Below are positions 54,464 to 62,974 of a stretch of 64,000 bases of DNA, piece by piece (position 1 is the first letter of the stretch; every line of letters begins with the position of its first letter). The DNA comes from Flavisphingopyxis soli (GTDB lineage Bacteria > Pseudomonadota > Alphaproteobacteria > Sphingomonadales > Sphingomonadaceae). The stretch is taken from NCBI RefSeq assembly GCF_007995095.1, contig NZ_VOPY01000002.1, positions 682,001 to 746,000 on the forward strand. The letters run 5' to 3'. A program made the position numbers and the translations under genes. The notes below the pieces were generated by a model. It had not been told where the DNA came from. It worked only from the letters and a program-made list of their open reading frames with translations, and made no database searches.

Positions 54464-55273
54464 TCATCGCGGCAACGCCCGGATCAGCAAGTCGAGCGAA
54501 GTCTGCTCGAGCATCAGGTCGGCAAAGCTGTCCTTCCACGCCAGCGCAAATCCGCTGCGGGCATGCGTTGCAATCGCGAGCAGGTCGGCATCGATCGCCT
54601 CGAATGCCGTCATCACTGCTGTCATCGGGTCGCTGCGCAGCGCCGCGCCGTGGATATGGAGATCGTTCAGGCCGCTGGCCGCCGCCTGTTTGGCGATCAT
54701 TCGTTCGATCTTCGTCGTTTCATGCGATGCGCCGGTTCGGCATCGATGCGACGGTAGCCAGGCATGGACCGCCAACACCTCGTCCACCGATGGTATCAGG
54801 CGGGCCAGCGCGAGCGTCTCGTCAACGTCCTCCTCGCCGCCGATCGCCGCAATCATGCGGCGATAGCGCCGCAAGGGATCGTTGCGCACGACGAGAACCG
54901 GTCGCCCGGTCTGGCGGATCAGGCGCTCGACCGTCGTACCGAACAGGCCATCGCGCATGCGCATCGCGCTGTGTCCGCCCGCGACAATCAGCCCGGCCTC
55001 GAATTCCTCACCTGCCCTCGCAATTTCGGTCGCGCGATCTCCTGTCGCGACTTCGACCGATATGTCGGCCACGTTCGCATGGCGCAGCATCATCGTCTCG
55101 ACGATATCGCGCAGCTCCTCGATCAGGACCGCCTGTTCGGCGTCGGGCAAACGCCGGTCGGTGACATGCACCAGCCTCACGCCTGCATGATCGAGCGCGG
55201 CGAGCGCCAACCCGCGCTCGAGCGCGCGCGCGCCCGAACTGGTCAGGTCATAGGCGATCAGGATGCGCTTCAT
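54464..55273 (-). CDS. Universal stress protein, tandem domains
   Basis: This is a 269-residue UspA-type protein from ATG 55273 (MKRILIAYDLTSSGARAL). The first half has the intact ATP-loop AGGHSAMRMRDGLFGTTVERL and the second half the divergent ATHARSGFALAWKDSFADLM. It overlaps the small membrane-protein gene upstream by 4 bases and is cotranscribed with it. Confidence 0.88.
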   Translation of the reverse strand: MKRILIAYDLTSSGARALERGLALAALDHAGVRLVHVTDRRLPDAEQAVLIEELRDIVETMMLRHANVADISVEVATGDRATEIARAGEEFEAGLIVAGGHSAMRMRDGLFGTTVERLIRQTGRPVLVVRNDPLRRYRRMIAAIGGEEDVDETLALARLIPSVDEVLAVHAWLPSHRCRTGASHETTKIERMIAKQAAASGLNDLHIHGAALRSDPMTAVMTAFEAIDADLLAIATHARSGFALAWKDSFADLMLEQTSLDLLIRALPR

Positions 55274-55440
55274 GGCTGCAGCCAATAAATCACGAACAGC
55301 CAGAATTCGTGCAGCAGATCCCATCCGACGAGGACCGCCGCGATCAGCATCAAGCCGATGACGAGCCAAAGCAGCGTTGCCCAGGCGCCCTGGCCGGGGT
55401 GGCGCGAAGCAACCGGTCTGCGTGAAGTCTGTGCGTGCAT
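55270..55440 (-). CDS. Small single-span membrane protein
   Basis: This is a 56-residue protein from ATG 55440 (MHAQTSRRPVASRHPG), with a basic N-terminus and one hydrophobic segment ATLLWLVIGLMLIAAVLVGW, then a second weaker hydrophobic stretch (LLHEFWLFVIYWLQP). Ribosome-binding site AGGCGAGG lies upstream. It overlaps the UspA gene by 4 bases (ATGA). Function unknown. Confidence 0.7.
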   Translation of the reverse strand: MHAQTSRRPVASRHPGQGAWATLLWLVIGLMLIAAVLVGWDLLHEFWLFVIYWLQP

Positions 55441-55572
55441 ACGAACCTCGCCTTGATGGAACGCGGCGATCTTCGTCTTCTTTGGGCGCCGACGGTATAA
55501 GGAATATTCCCTAGCTAACGCGGCCGTAACGCCGCCGTCTTGGCATTGGCGATGCGGCCCTTTGCGTAGTTT

Positions 55573-55585
55573 CCCCAATATTACC
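55573..55585 (+). promoter_or_regulatory. Candidate stress-island motif upstream of UspA
   Basis: CCCCAATATTACC ends 55 bp before the UspA start at 55641. It matches the pattern of sites before the genes at 48335 and 52163. GCGTAG lies a few bases upstream. Role inferred. Confidence 0.4.
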
Positions 55586-55640
55586 TTCGCGCGCGCCGAA
55601 GTACCACGGGTGACGGTTCCAACAGCGGCGCGAGGCGATC

Positions 55641-56456
55641 ATGAAATCGGTTCTTCTCCATGTTCAGGATGACGACACGCTCGAACAGCGGTTGCAGGCC
55701 GCATTGGCGGTCACCCGCGCGACCGGCGGTCACCTCAGCTGCATCCACGTAACCCCGACCAGCGCCTATGTCGCTTTCGACGGCTTCGGCGGCATCTTCG
55801 TCATGAGCGATATCATCACCGCACTCGCCCACAGCGAAGACGCGATCCGGCGCAAGGTCGAAGACCGTCTCGCCGGCGAGGACGTCCCGTGGGACTATGA
55901 GCAGGTCACCGGCGAACCCGTTCACGTTATCGTGCAACGCGCGGCGCTTGCCGATATCCTGGTGAGCGGACGCGACAACCCCCATGGCACGACGGCAAGG
56001 ACGCCGATCAGGCTTTTGGGTGACATCCTGCAAAAGGCGCGCATTCCCCTGCTGCTTCCGACCAAGGACGGCGATCCGCCCGACTTCAACGGGACCGCTC
56101 TGATCGCCTGGGACGGCAGCTACGAATCCGCCAACGCCGTCCGCCAGTCCTTGCCGCTCCTCAAGCTTGCCGACGACATCCGCGCGATCCAGATCGAAAA
56201 GCAGGACGACGGGCGCTTCCCGTCGATCGCGCTGATGGAATATCTCTCGCGCCACGACGTCTCGGCTGAACTCCAGGTCGTCGCGCGCGGCAGCAACCCG
56301 CTCGGCGAGACCATCGTCGATGAGGCGCGGCGGATCGGCGCGGCGTATGTCGTCATGGGCGGCTACGGGCACAGCCGCGCAGGCGAAGCGGTCTTTGGCG
56401 GTGTCACGCACGACTTCCTCAAGGACTGCCCTGTCCCGCTCGTCATCGCGCACTGA
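55641..56456 (+). CDS. Universal stress protein, tandem domains
   Basis: This is a 271-residue UspA-type protein (MKSVLLHVQDDDTLEQRL). A second domain begins near GTALIAWDGSYESANAVRQS and the C-terminal ATP loop GGYGHSRAGEAVFGGVTHDF is intact. It is transcribed alone on the plus strand, divergent from the small membrane protein and UspA gene. A shared upstream motif and a TTTGCGTAG sequence lie before it. Confidence 0.9.
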   Translation: MKSVLLHVQDDDTLEQRLQAALAVTRATGGHLSCIHVTPTSAYVAFDGFGGIFVMSDIITALAHSEDAIRRKVEDRLAGEDVPWDYEQVTGEPVHVIVQRAALADILVSGRDNPHGTTARTPIRLLGDILQKARIPLLLPTKDGDPPDFNGTALIAWDGSYESANAVRQSLPLLKLADDIRAIQIEKQDDGRFPSIALMEYLSRHDVSAELQVVARGSNPLGETIVDEARRIGAAYVVMGGYGHSRAGEAVFGGVTHDFLKDCPVPLVIAH

Positions 56457-56463
56457 TTTCGGA

Positions 56464-57321
56464 TCAGCCGTTCGCGCATTCGCTCTCGAACGGCAACAAT
56501 CCGACCGAAGCCGTCGCGACAGGCCGGTCGCGGTCATAGACGTCGGGATAGTAGACAAGCCGGCCTTCGCTATCGGCATAAGCGGTGAAATAGCCGACCA
56601 CGACCGGGATCGGCTCATCGAACGCCAGGCGCGTCGTCTCCCCGCTCGTCAGTGCCTCGTCAACCAGGCGCTTGGCCTCGTCATCGCCGCCGAGCAGCGT
56701 CGCGGCAAAGCCCAGCGCATCGTCGACGCGAATGCAGCCGTGCGAGAAACTGCGCACGGTCTTGTCGAACAGGGACTTCGACGGGGTGTCATGGATGCCG
56801 ATGCTGGCAGGATTGGGCATGTCGAGCTTCATCTGCCCGAGCGCGTTGTCGGGACCGGGCTTCTGGCGATAGCGAGTCCCGATCTTCACATAGCCGCGTC
56901 GCGCCGCTTCGCGCGGACTGCGTGCGACGAGCCGGCCGACGCTTTCGCGCACGATGCTGGCGGGAACGTTCCACCACGGATTGACGATGGCACCCGTCGC
57001 CATCGTCGTGAACTCGGGTGTCGGGGTCGACGCCTTGCCGACGATCGCGCGCCAGTGTCCCTGAAGCTCGCCGCCCTCCCACAGCGAAATCTCGAAGGCG
57101 GGAATGTTGACCAGGAGATAGCGCGCGTTGGGGTCGATCTCGATCGCGCGCCAGCGGGCGATGCTGTTGTGGATCGCGATGCGGTGGGCAGGATCGGCTT
57201 CGCTATCGAGGGCCACGGTCAGCGCGACGACCTGGGGGTGAACGCTGGGCGTTTGCGACGCTGCCGGCACCGCAAACATGACCGCCACCAGTAGAATCAG
57301 ATGCTTGAAAATCCTGCCCAT
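56464..57321 (-). CDS. L,D-transpeptidase family protein
   Basis: This is a 285-residue secreted protein (signal: LILLVAVMFAVPAASQ). The YkuD-type domain runs from about residue 75, with the active-site motif FSHGCIRVDDALGFA. It follows the plus-strand UspA gene convergently with a 7-bp gap. It may form or edit murein cross-links under stress. Confidence 0.88.
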   Translation of the reverse strand: MGRIFKHLILLVAVMFAVPAASQTPSVHPQVVALTVALDSEADPAHRIAIHNSIARWRAIEIDPNARYLLVNIPAFEISLWEGGELQGHWRAIVGKASTPTPEFTTMATGAIVNPWWNVPASIVRESVGRLVARSPREAARRGYVKIGTRYRQKPGPDNALGQMKLDMPNPASIGIHDTPSKSLFDKTVRSFSHGCIRVDDALGFAATLLGGDDEAKRLVDEALTSGETTRLAFDEPIPVVVGYFTAYADSEGRLVYYPDVYDRDRPVATASVGLLPFESECANG

Positions 57322-57393
57322 ATCGTGCTCTCTCCGGGAATAATCCTGTCTTCACATCCCCACTAGGGCATTTCGGGCCGACTTGATATCGCT

Positions 57394-58719
57394 TCAGTCC
57401 TCGACCGAGTCCTGATCGGTTTGCGTTATCTTCAGCTTGCGCAGGCCCATCGCCTCGAGCGCCAGCCGCTCATAGAACGGTTCGCTCTCGCCTTTGCGGA
57501 TCTTGCGCAGGAAATACTTTTCGAACGCGATCTTGGCGTAATGGACCCAGCGACCCTGGGCCGACCAGTTGACGTTGCGCGGCGGAATTTGCGGCTGGGC
57601 GACGAAGACGAAACCGTCATCACCGAAATCGGCGAGGCACACGGCATTCCACGTCGCCTCGGTGGTCGGTTCCTTGCCGTCGAGCATGTTCGAGATGTTG
57701 GCGGTGATCGCGGTCACCATGCTTTCGATCATGAAGCCCGTCTTCGGCACCCCGACGGGCACCGGCGTCGGCCCCGTCGGTGCGATCGCGACACACACGC
57801 CGAGGCCGAATATATTGCCGTACGCCGGGTTTCGCTGATGCTTGTCAATGATCACGAACCCCTTGGGATTGACCAGTCCGGCGATGTCCATGACCGCCGG
57901 GATGCCGCGGAACGATGGCAGCATCATCGCGAAACCGAACGGCAGGTCGTGGTTGCTGCGCACCGCGCCGTCCTCGCCGACTTCCTCGACATGCATCGTG
58001 CCCGGTTCGATTTTGGCTACCTTGGCGTTGGTGATCCATTTGATGTGCCGATCGCGAAAGGCGCTTTCGATCATCGTCTTGGTATCGCCGACACCGTCGA
58101 GGCCGAGATGGCCGATATACGGTTCGGAGGTCACGAAGGTCATCGGCACCTTGTCGCGGATCTTGCGGCGCCTGAGTTCGGTGTCGAGGATCATCGCGAA
58201 CTCGTAGGCCGGGCCGAAACACGACGCGCCCTGTACCGCCCCGACGACGATGGGACCGGGATTGGCGGCAAAGCTTTCGAACACGCCGGCCGCCGCCTTG
58301 GCGTGATCGGTCTGGCAGATCGAGACGGTGTGGCCGCCATCGGGTCCCAGACCCTCGATCTGGTCATAGGCGAGCTCGGGGCCCGTCGCGATCACGAGAT
58401 AGTCGTAGGCGACGCTGGTGCCGTCGTTGAGCTCGAGCCGGTTTTCCTGCGGGTGGACGCGCGTCGCCCCGACCGACGTGAAATCGATATTCTTACGCGC
58501 AAAAATCGGGGCAAGTTCGACCTGCACCTCGTCTGCCTCGCGCCAGCCAACCGCGACCCACGGGTTCGACGGCAGGAAAGAAAATACGGCGCTGTCGGAC
58601 ACGACGCTGACGCTCGCCCTGCCCTTCACCGCGGCCTTGAGTTCATAGGCTGCGATCGTTCCGCCCAACCCGGCGCCTAATACTACGATCCGGGGCAGCG
58701 CGCTTTGTTCTTTTGCCAT
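57394..58719 (-). CDS. sqr: Sulfide:quinone oxidoreductase
   Basis: This is a 441-residue FAD-dependent oxidoreductase from ATG 58719 (MAKEQSALPRIVVLGAGLGG). The Rossmann motif VLGAGLGGT is at the N-terminus and GVPKTGFMIESMV near the C-terminus. Three cysteines, C135 (SICQTDHA), C167 (GASCFGPAYEF) and C361 (AVCLADFGDDG), lie at spacings matching the redox and FAD-linked cysteines of known type I SQR enzymes. It would oxidise sulfide and reduce quinone at the membrane. Assignment beyond family rests on the cysteines. Confidence 0.82.
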   Translation of the reverse strand: MAKEQSALPRIVVLGAGLGGTIAAYELKAAVKGRASVSVVSDSAVFSFLPSNPWVAVGWREADEVQVELAPIFARKNIDFTSVGATRVHPQENRLELNDGTSVAYDYLVIATGPELAYDQIEGLGPDGGHTVSICQTDHAKAAAGVFESFAANPGPIVVGAVQGASCFGPAYEFAMILDTELRRRKIRDKVPMTFVTSEPYIGHLGLDGVGDTKTMIESAFRDRHIKWITNAKVAKIEPGTMHVEEVGEDGAVRSNHDLPFGFAMMLPSFRGIPAVMDIAGLVNPKGFVIIDKHQRNPAYGNIFGLGVCVAIAPTGPTPVPVGVPKTGFMIESMVTAITANISNMLDGKEPTTEATWNAVCLADFGDDGFVFVAQPQIPPRNVNWSAQGRWVHYAKIAFEKYFLRKIRKGESEPFYERLALEAMGLRKLKITQTDQDSVED

Positions 58720-58806
58720 CTTTAGTCTCCTGTCGAGACACGCTTGCAACACCGGCGACCGCCGAGGAAATACGTGATGATACCAACGCCGGGAAAACCG
58801 GCGACG

Positions 58807-59844
58807 CTAAAATCCCCTCAGCCCGTCCATCGCGGCGATGCCGAAACCGATCCGGCCGATCATCAGCGCAAAGAGCAGCAGCAATATGCCCGCCCAGATC
58901 AGCGTCACGCCCGCTGTCAAACGCCAGGTTTTCGGCGGCAGCCCCTGGACCAGGAACATGACGATCCCGGCCAGGTTGACGCATGTCAGGTTGACCGCGA
59001 ACAGGAACAGCGCGTTGATCGCGAGCATCGCATGACCCGATCCCGCCAGGACGCCAGCAGCTGACAGCGGCGGCACCAGCGCGACGGCAATCATGACCCC
59101 GACGAGCGAAAGCGAGGCCCCCTGGCTGAACGCCAATACCCCCGCGGCACCGCACGCCAGCGCCAGGATGATGTCGGCAGGTTGGACGATCGTGCGCGCG
59201 TGCAGTTCGGGCACGCTCGGGTCGATCGATGTCAGCAGGCCGACGACAAAGCTCGTCACGAACGCCAGGCTCGCCCCGATCGCGATGGTCGAGACCGATC
59301 GCCGCGCCAGTCTTGCATCGCCCAGCGTGGCGGCAAGCGCCATGCCCATGACCGGCCCGAGCAACGGAGCAATCACCATCGCGCCAATCACCACGGCGGT
59401 CTGCCCGCTGCGCATGCCGAGCGCGGCGATGATCGCCGACAGCGAAAGCATCAGCAGGAAATTGGGCGTGACGTGGATTTTCTCGTCAATGTCGTCGAGC
59501 AGCTCGTCGGTGCTGATCCGGTCGCGGCTGAAGAAGCGCTCGATCCGCGTCGGCGGCCGTTCGCTCGCGCGGCCTCGCTCGAATGCCAGCGTCGCCTCGG
59601 GCATTGCGGGGATCACCGCTTCCAACCGGGTGACGAGCACGGTGAAATCGGGCAGCCCACCGAACGCCTCGTCGAGATCCGCAAGGAACCCCTCGACGCC
59701 GCGATGCTGGACGAGACAGGAGAATTTCTCCTTGTCGCCCGGCACGGTCTCCTGCCAGAATCTGCGGCAATGGCGGGCGATCACCCGTCGGACATCGCCG
59801 ACCGAAATTTCAGGCAGGAAAATCTCGACAATCCGTTCGGACAT
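58807..59844 (-). CDS. DUF389 family membrane protein
   Basis: This is a 345-residue protein from ATG 59844 (MSERIVEIFLPEISVGDV). A cytoplasmic N-terminal ACT-like region of about 100 residues is followed by a linker with repeated Arg and then the DUF389 domain with six to seven helices (MVIAPLLGPVMGMALAATLG and SQGASLSLVGVMIAVALVPP). Function unknown; it may transport a small solute. It lies 87 bp upstream of sqr on the same strand and could be co-expressed. Confidence 0.85.
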   Translation of the reverse strand: MSERIVEIFLPEISVGDVRRVIARHCRRFWQETVPGDKEKFSCLVQHRGVEGFLADLDEAFGGLPDFTVLVTRLEAVIPAMPEATLAFERGRASERPPTRIERFFSRDRISTDELLDDIDEKIHVTPNFLLMLSLSAIIAALGMRSGQTAVVIGAMVIAPLLGPVMGMALAATLGDARLARRSVSTIAIGASLAFVTSFVVGLLTSIDPSVPELHARTIVQPADIILALACGAAGVLAFSQGASLSLVGVMIAVALVPPLSAAGVLAGSGHAMLAINALFLFAVNLTCVNLAGIVMFLVQGLPPKTWRLTAGVTLIWAGILLLLFALMIGRIGFGIAAMDGLRGF

Positions 59845-60458
59845 AATCCCCCCCATCGCGCTGGCCGCGATCGACCATATTACACTTGCGGCAAGGTACC
59901 AATCGGCGGGCAATCAACCGGGAGGACGCAACCATCGCCTAGCTCTCGCGATCTTCGATCGACGAACCCATCTCGTCGATCAGGCGGCGCGCATCGAACA
60001 CGCCGTATTTGCTTACGTCGAATGGTCCTTGAACGCACGCGTCATCGCAACCTCCAACTGTGTCAAAGGTCATAGTTCACGAGTTGTGCGATCGCCGCAT
60101 TGCGTAATGTTGCGGAGTGATGATGCCGATGCAGGCAGGGCGGGCACCAGCTGCGGTGCAAGGCCGGTGGCGGAGAGGGTGGGATTCAAACAGATAGATT
60201 AACTAGTTGATCAGACGCGAAGAATTTTAGCGAGTAAGAGATTTTACCCCCATCCATACCCCTAGTTCAACGCCAAACGTGGGAGCGTCTGCTCTGCGCC
60301 CAATTTCGGACATTCGTCTAAGACAGAGCAAATCCCCATTCCGGCCATTCGTTCACAAAAGGGGTCGCTCGTTGGGAACAATCCGTCTTGTTACGATCGT
60401 TCGTGACGATAGCGGATACTGGAAATCCGATTCATATCAGGCAAATCCGCTATTAGGG
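59845..60458. other. Intergenic region between DUF389 gene and EAL gene
   Basis: This 614-bp stretch contains a possible 44-residue frame (59939-60073, listed separately) and a minus-strand-oriented motif CCGCAACATTACG at 60102-60114. It also contains a short plus-strand frame at 60279 that runs antisense into the EAL gene and looks spurious. I see no clear RNA gene or repeat. Confidence 0.5.
59939..60073 (-). CDS. Possible 44-residue peptide
   Basis: This frame starts at ATG 60073 (MTFDTVGGCDDACVQGPFD) and ends SSIEDRES, with two cysteines and an acidic C-terminus. No ribosome-binding site is obvious before the ATG. Alternatively, GGAGG inside it precedes a second ATG in another frame that stops after 10 codons. 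A stress-island-like motif lies about 29-41 bp upstream. Reported as doubtful. Confidence 0.3.
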   Translation of the reverse strand: MTFDTVGGCDDACVQGPFDVSKYGVFDARRLIDEMGSSIEDRES

Positions 60459-62780
60459 TCAGACCGCAATTTTATACGTATCTTGATGCTCAAGCACGAA
60501 GTCGCGGAGTCGATGTGCTATGAGGGGTTGGCTGATCAGGTATCCTTGGACGATGTCGCATTTTAGCGTTCGGAGCATTTCTAGGCAGTCGATATCTTCG
60601 ACGCCTTCGCCAACGACTTTGATCCCCATCTCATGAGCGAGCTCGATCGTAGAGCGCACCAGAATGCGGTCTTTTCCGTCACAGTGCACGTTACGGACAA
60701 AGCTTGCGTCGATCTTGAGCTCATCGACTTGGAATTTTTTAAGATAGGCCAGAGAAGACTGGCCCGTGCCGTAATCATCGAGCGAGATCGCCACGCCCTT
60801 GTCGCGCAACCGAGCGATCGAGGTTAAGGCATCGGCCGGCGCGAGAATGGCTGCGGATTCGGTGATCTCAAAGATCAGCTGTGAAGGAGGAACGCCTGAT
60901 GCTTCAATCATCGTCAGGGCGCGTCCTAGGAAATCACTGTCTCCCAGCAGCTTAGCAGAGATATTGACCGCCGCAGAGATGTGGATAGCGCTATTGGCCA
61001 AGACCACCAGATCGCGCAATACGACATTGAGAACATAGAGCGTGAGCTCGATTATTCGACCGTTATTCTCAGCAGCCTCTACGAACATGCCAGGTGACAG
61101 TATTCCCCGTGTCGGATGATTCCAACGAACGAGCGCTTCGGCGCTGACAATTGTATCGCTCTCCAGCGCAAGCTTGGGTTGGTAAACGACGAAAATCTCC
61201 TCTTGCGCGAGCGCGACGTCGAGCTCCCCTAGCAGCGTTAATTCGCGTTCGTCTGCGTCGCGATTTTCTCCGTCGTTCAGATGCCACTTCAGCCCGCGTT
61301 GCGCAGCATAGCCTGCCGCGCCTAGCGCACCTGTAATCGCCGCGCTCTTGCCTCGCGCATCAATGACAGCGACGCCGATTCCCGTCTGCACGTCGAGCTG
61401 ATGCCCAGTAAACTCTATCGGGTGGAGGAGTTGTCGGTCGAGCGACGCCATCTTTTGGGTCAGTTGGGAAAAATCACATTCTCCCAGCTCCCAACCAATC
61501 GATCTATCATTGATCCTGTAGACGGTCGCATCATCTAAAGCTGGCGCCAGGCGCTCCAACAATCGCTTGATGAACAAGGCTACGTCTGTTTCGCCCAGCA
61601 GGGATACGATCGCATCATATTTGGGCAGAGTGAGCACTATTGCTGCACTCGCGGCCTTGTCAGCCCTGAGCCAAGCCCGGGTATTCGGCAGACCCGTGGC
61701 ACTGTCGTGTAACGATGCCTTAAAGGTGCGACGCAGCCGATTGGCTGCAACAGTCGCAATGGCGCCAAACATGAGCACGACGAGCGCTGGAATTATTGAT
61801 GCGGTTAGCGACCACCAACTTTCCGATGCCAAGGCCAGTAGGAAAATTGACGTAGCGGAAAAAGCAACCAGCGACACGATCCGGATGGTCGTTTGAAGAT
61901 ACACAACACCTATCAAAGCAGGCAATATGAGGATGACCGCCACCCAAAATGAAAGCGTTGTCGGTATACCTCGCCGAAGCGTTTCGGTGGCCATCGCCTG
62001 AACATAGACGCCCGGAACCACGCCGAAACGCGGAACGGGATAACGGTCACCTAGCTCGATCGCTGTTGCGCCAACGATCACGTCCTTTCCGGCAAGCACT
62101 TTCGCGGGAACTCGTCCTTCAATGACATCGATGAAGCTGTGCCTGGGTATCGAAACGAGATCGATTCCGTAATCAATCGGAAATGTCATATCGCTGTTGC
62201 CGGATCGACCGGCAAGCTGTGCCGCCAGCGAAGGACGCGGTTTCCCCGCAGTGTCCTGGCCGAGAGCCATTTGTCGCATAACGCCGTCATCATCTGCGGT
62301 TACGTTAACCGAAGCTGTGAGCGCATTTTTTGCGAACGCAGGTAGCGGAACAGAATCGGCGACACCGGTTCCAGTGCTGTCCAGCGACTGGCGCAAGGTC
62401 GGGAGAAATACTGTCGCGCGAGATCGAGCGATTGAGCGAGCAAACTGTTTATCCTGCGCTTCGATGCTCGGCGAGGAAAAATCGACGTCAAATCCGATTT
62501 GACGAACTCCCGCAGAGTTGAGTCGGTCAACGAGACGAGCATGAGCGCCGCGCGGCCAAGGCCATCTCGACAGCGCGCGTATGCTCTTCGGATCAATTTC
62601 GATAATCTGTAGCTGTCCATCGACCGGGCGGTTGCGCCATGAGTCTCGAATTGACCGCAGAGATTGTTCGGGAGACACACCCAATCCGGTGGTCGCGACC
62701 AAGGGGCCAAGCAAAACACTGGCGATGATAATAATCAATCGCCAGTGTCGGGGTAAGGTCTTTGCGAGTTCAAGCTTCAT
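60459..62780 (-). CDS. CHASE2-(degenerate GGDEF)-EAL protein, c-di-GMP phosphodiesterase
   Basis: This is a 773-residue membrane protein. An N-terminal helix (about 14-31), a periplasmic CHASE2 sensor domain (about 35-280) and a three-helix block (about 280-350) precede the cytosolic part. The GGDEF-like domain is degenerate: HDSATGLPNTRAW is recognisable but the GGDEF signature is replaced. The EAL domain retains SAEALVRW, NISAKLL, FEITES, SLDDYGTG, LKID and GEGVED, so it should be an active phosphodiesterase. It follows the FecR-domain gene with a gap of about 190 bp, which suggests one envelope-sensing unit. Confidence 0.9.
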   Translation of the reverse strand: MKLELAKTLPRHWRLIIIIASVLLGPLVATTGLGVSPEQSLRSIRDSWRNRPVDGQLQIIEIDPKSIRALSRWPWPRGAHARLVDRLNSAGVRQIGFDVDFSSPSIEAQDKQFARSIARSRATVFLPTLRQSLDSTGTGVADSVPLPAFAKNALTASVNVTADDDGVMRQMALGQDTAGKPRPSLAAQLAGRSGNSDMTFPIDYGIDLVSIPRHSFIDVIEGRVPAKVLAGKDVIVGATAIELGDRYPVPRFGVVPGVYVQAMATETLRRGIPTTLSFWVAVILILPALIGVVYLQTTIRIVSLVAFSATSIFLLALASESWWSLTASIIPALVVLMFGAIATVAANRLRRTFKASLHDSATGLPNTRAWLRADKAASAAIVLTLPKYDAIVSLLGETDVALFIKRLLERLAPALDDATVYRINDRSIGWELGECDFSQLTQKMASLDRQLLHPIEFTGHQLDVQTGIGVAVIDARGKSAAITGALGAAGYAAQRGLKWHLNDGENRDADERELTLLGELDVALAQEEIFVVYQPKLALESDTIVSAEALVRWNHPTRGILSPGMFVEAAENNGRIIELTLYVLNVVLRDLVVLANSAIHISAAVNISAKLLGDSDFLGRALTMIEASGVPPSQLIFEITESAAILAPADALTSIARLRDKGVAISLDDYGTGQSSLAYLKKFQVDELKIDASFVRNVHCDGKDRILVRSTIELAHEMGIKVVGEGVEDIDCLEMLRTLKCDIVQGYLISQPLIAHRLRDFVLEHQDTYKIAV

Positions 62781-62974
62781 TCCGAAGCTCTTATCGTCGA
62801 ATAACTACGATTAAATAAACGCCGGGGAACTTCCCTTGCCTGACATGCAGCGAAATTTGAAAGCCGCCCAGTTGTGCGCTGTAAAGGCGATAACCTATGA
62901 CCGATTAACAGTTTCCTCGGCCAAATCGAAATAGGACGCGACGCGCTTAATCCAAGATTTTCACACGCCACCCG
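62781..62974. other. Intergenic region between FecR-domain gene and CHASE2-EAL gene
   Basis: This is 194 bp of comparatively AT-rich DNA without a supported reading frame. It probably holds the EAL gene promoter or a leader; no operator recognised. Confidence 0.4.

Noticed and set aside
60279-60566. 95-codon plus-strand frame starting MGASALRPISDIR.
   Set aside because: Its second half is antisense to the EAL gene, no ribosome-binding site is clear and no similarity is recognisable.
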